Below are positions 5,291 through 6,982 of a DNA stretch of 6,982 nucleotides, in pieces; positions within the stretch are counted from its first letter, which is position 1, and every line of letters starts with the position of its first letter. The notes under the pieces were generated by a model. That model was not told the origin of the DNA. It did no database searches and was given only the letters and a program-made list of their open reading frames with translations. Location: assembly GCA_947454665.1 (NCBI GenBank), contig CANGMU010000123.1:1-6982 (forward strand), written 5' to 3'. Source of the stretch: Pseudomonadota bacterium. GTDB taxonomy: Bacteria > Pseudomonadota > Gammaproteobacteria > Steroidobacterales > Steroidobacteraceae. The translations under genes and the position numbers were made by a program.

Positions 5291-6110
5291 GCCCCTTCCC
5301 CCCGTGCTGGCCCGAAGCCGGATCAAAACGGTCGCGCAGTGCATCACCGATCCGGTTGCAGCAGTAGACGATCACGGCAAGCAGCAGCGCGGGCTGCAGG
5401 AGCAGCAGCGGGCGCGACCGCATCTGCGCCGCACCCTCGGCGATCATCACGCCCAGCGAGGTCAGCGGTGCCTGGGCTCCCAGGCCCAGGAAGCTGAGGA
5501 ACGCCTCGATGAGGATGACCGTCGGGATGGTGAGCGTGAGGTAGACGACGACGATGCCCAGCAGGTTGGGGATCACGTGGCGAAGGATGATCTGCGCCGA
5601 GGTCATGCCGCCGACGCGCGCGGCTTCGATGAACTCGCGCTGGCGCAGCGAGAGGGCCTGCCCGCGGGCGATGCGCGCGATATCCAGCCAGGACACCGCA
5701 CCGATCGCGACGAACAGCAGCACGATGTTCCGGCCGAAGATGACCGTCAGCACGATGACGAAGGGGATGAAGGGCACGGAGTACAGCACGTCGACGGCCC
5801 GCATCATCCACGAGTCGGTCCGGCCGCCGACATAGCCCGCGGTCACGCCCCAACCCACGCCGATCACCAGGCTCGTCAGGCTGGCGAGGATGCCCACCAG
5901 CAGCGAGATGCGGCAGCCCCACATCAGGCGCACAAGCAGGTCGCGCCCGAGGTCGTCCGTGCCCAGCAGGTGCCCGCCGGCAAGCCGGGGCATGAGATCC
6001 AGCTCGTCCCAGGAGGGCGTCGCGTAGTCATAGGGAGAGACCCAGGGCACGACGAGTGCCGCCACGAGCACGACGCCGAGCACGGTGTAACTGGCGATCG
6101 GGTGCTTCAT
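5283..6110 (-). CDS. oppC: Oligopeptide ABC importer permease OppC
   Basis: This inner-membrane permease forms the translocation channel with OppB. The product has 275 residues, somewhat shorter than E. coli OppC (302), mainly at the N-terminus. It begins with a hydrophobic segment at about 8-25, followed by a periplasmic stretch with the hallmark HLLGTDDLGRDLL at 47-59. Further hydrophobic segments lie at about 68-92, 110-140, 183-212 and near 235-252. The cytoplasmic EAA loop that docks onto the ATPases is EFIEAARVGGMTSAQIILRHVIPN at 159-182. The GAGG-type ribosome site (GAGG, five bases before the ATG) lies inside the oppB end, and the ATG overlaps the oppB stop as ATGA (6107-6110). This fits translational coupling. 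DppC is the main alternative assignment; the paired OppB favours Opp. Confidence 0.92.
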   Translation of the reverse strand: MKHPIASYTVLGVVLVAALVVPWVSPYDYATPSWDELDLMPRLAGGHLLGTDDLGRDLLVRLMWGCRISLLVGILASLTSLVIGVGWGVTAGYVGGRTDSWMMRAVDVLYSVPFIPFVIVLTVIFGRNIVLLFVAIGAVSWLDIARIARGQALSLRQREFIEAARVGGMTSAQIILRHVIPNLLGIVVVYLTLTIPTVILIEAFLSFLGLGAQAPLTSLGVMIAEGAAQMRSRPLLLLQPALLLAVIVYCCNRIGDALRDRFDPASGQHGGKGHG

Positions 6111-6982
6111 TCGAGCCTCACGCGCGGATCGAGCACGGCATAGCAGATGTCGGCGATGAGGTTCGCGGCGACGATCAGCAGCCCGTAGAGGACCGTGACG
6201 CCCATGACCAGGGTGTAGTCGCGGTTGAAGGCGCCATCGACGAAGAAGCGGCCGATGCCCGGCAGGCCGAAGGTCGTCTCGATGACGATCGAACCGGTGA
6301 TCACGCCCACGGCTGCGGGGCCCAGGAAGGACACCAACGGCAGCAAGGCCGGCTTCAGGGCATGGCGCAGGATGACGGTGCGCCAGGGCAGCCCTTTCGC
6401 GCGCGCGGTGCGGATGTACGGGGCATGCAGCACGTCGGACAGGCTGGCCCGCAGGATACGGGCGACGTAGGCGATGTAAGGCAGCGACAGCGCGACGACT
6501 GGCAGCACGAGGTTGCGCAAGGCCCCGCCACCCCAGTCACCCGCCGGCAGCCAACGCAGCCCCACGGCGAAGACCAGCACGAGCAGGGGTGCCGTCACAT
6601 ACACCGGGATGGAAATACCGAGCAGCGACACGGCCACGCCGATGCGATCCCAGAGCGTGTTGCGTTTGACCGCGGCGATCAGGCCCAGCGGGATTCCCAC
6701 GATCAGCGCCAGCAACAGGGCCAGGCCACCGATGGTCAGGTCGATCGGCAGGCCCTGCGCGATGAGCTCGTTGACGCTGGTGTTGCGGTACTGGAAGGAA
6801 GGACCGAAATCGCCCTGCGCCAACTGGCCGAGATAGCGCAGGTATTGCAGCGGCAGCGGTTCGTCGAGGTGGTAGGCCGCCTCGATGCTCGCGCGGATCT
6901 CCGGCAGCATTTCCCTTTCGCCGTCAAAGGGGCCGCCAGGGGCCGCATGCAGCAGCGCGAAACCCAGCGTGACGATCACGAA
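6107..6982 (-). CDS. oppB: Oligopeptide ABC importer permease OppB (partial, 5' end outside the window)
   Basis: This is the first permease subunit of the importer, in the inner membrane. The visible 291 residues begin at the window edge with FVIVTLGFALLHAAPGGPFD, which is the end of the first membrane helix and its APGGPFD motif. The true start, perhaps 15-25 residues earlier, is therefore outside; a GTG at 6979 is not a credible start. APGGPFDGER is the OppB form, unlike the PGDP of DppB. Later come GDFGPSFQYRN (57-67), membrane segments at about 80-105, 115-142 and 158-178, the EAA-type loop YIRTARAKGL at 189-198 followed by TVILRHALKPALLPL, and two C-terminal helices ending DPRVRLE. It leads the gene cluster in view. 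No substrate-binding protein (oppA) is visible, so it may lie upstream or elsewhere. Confidence 0.93.
   Translation of the reverse strand, partial: FVIVTLGFALLHAAPGGPFDGEREMLPEIRASIEAAYHLDEPLPLQYLRYLGQLAQGDFGPSFQYRNTSVNELIAQGLPIDLTIGGLALLLALIVGIPLGLIAAVKRNTLWDRIGVAVSLLGISIPVYVTAPLLVLVFAVGLRWLPAGDWGGGALRNLVLPVVALSLPYIAYVARILRASLSDVLHAPYIRTARAKGLPWRTVILRHALKPALLPLVSFLGPAAVGVITGSIVIETTFGLPGIGRFFVDGAFNRDYTLVMGVTVLYGLLIVAANLIADICYAVLDPRVRLE

Noticed and set aside
5291..5347. N-terminal extension of OppD from an ATG at 5347
   Set aside because: The extra 19 residues lie inside the oppC end, do not resemble the family N-terminus, and the ATG at 5290 has a purine-rich stretch just before it.
5289..6143. 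A 284-codon open frame opposite oppC, and similar ones at 4658-5497 and 3729-4283
   Set aside because: They mirror the clear permease and ATPase genes, have His/Gln/Asp/Arg-rich products without recognisable domains, and have no independent start signals.

Overview
The window is a high-GC bacterial chromosome segment. LpxH points to a Gram-negative, lipid A-making organism. The CysS zinc ligands align residue for residue with the E. coli enzyme, and the FolD, CysS and LpxH sequences look gammaproteobacterial. High GC and palindromic intergenic repeats with GGA/TCC loops would suit the Xanthomonadales/Lysobacterales or a related group, but that placement is tentative. No mobile element, tRNA, rRNA or CRISPR array is visible.

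Layout: (1) 33-890, folD on the plus strand (one-carbon/folate metabolism). (2) 891-967, a convergent folD/cysS junction with three adjacent GC-rich stem-loops. (3) 934-2340, cysS on the minus strand (cysteinyl-tRNA synthetase). (4) 2341-2402, a compact divergent promoter region. (5) 2403-3137, lpxH on the plus strand (lipid A biosynthesis). (6) 3138-3491, a 354-base gene-free convergent region holding two inverted copies of a ~65-base palindromic repeat. (7) 3492-6982, four tightly overlapping minus-strand genes of an oligopeptide ABC importer, transcribed oppB, oppC, oppD, oppF; oppB runs off the right edge.

The left half is conserved housekeeping sequence. The right half is a complete translocator core, with two permeases and two ATPases. 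No substrate-binding protein is in view, so it must lie upstream of oppB or elsewhere. All three opp gene junctions overlap (4, 8 and 4 bases), which implies one transcript and translational coupling. The two ATPases are asymmetric: OppF keeps the C-terminal four-cysteine domain of the family, and OppD stops short of it.

The most interesting part is the 3138-3491 spacer. Its two repeat units differ mainly in hairpin stems, and the differences are compensatory, so base pairing is conserved rather than sequence. On the minus strand one hairpin contains a 10-base match to the core of the CsrA/RsmA consensus. Because the copies are inverted, the lpxH and oppF transcripts would each expose one pair of GGA-loop hairpins. 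This is a candidate REP-like or RNA-structural element, not a proven system.
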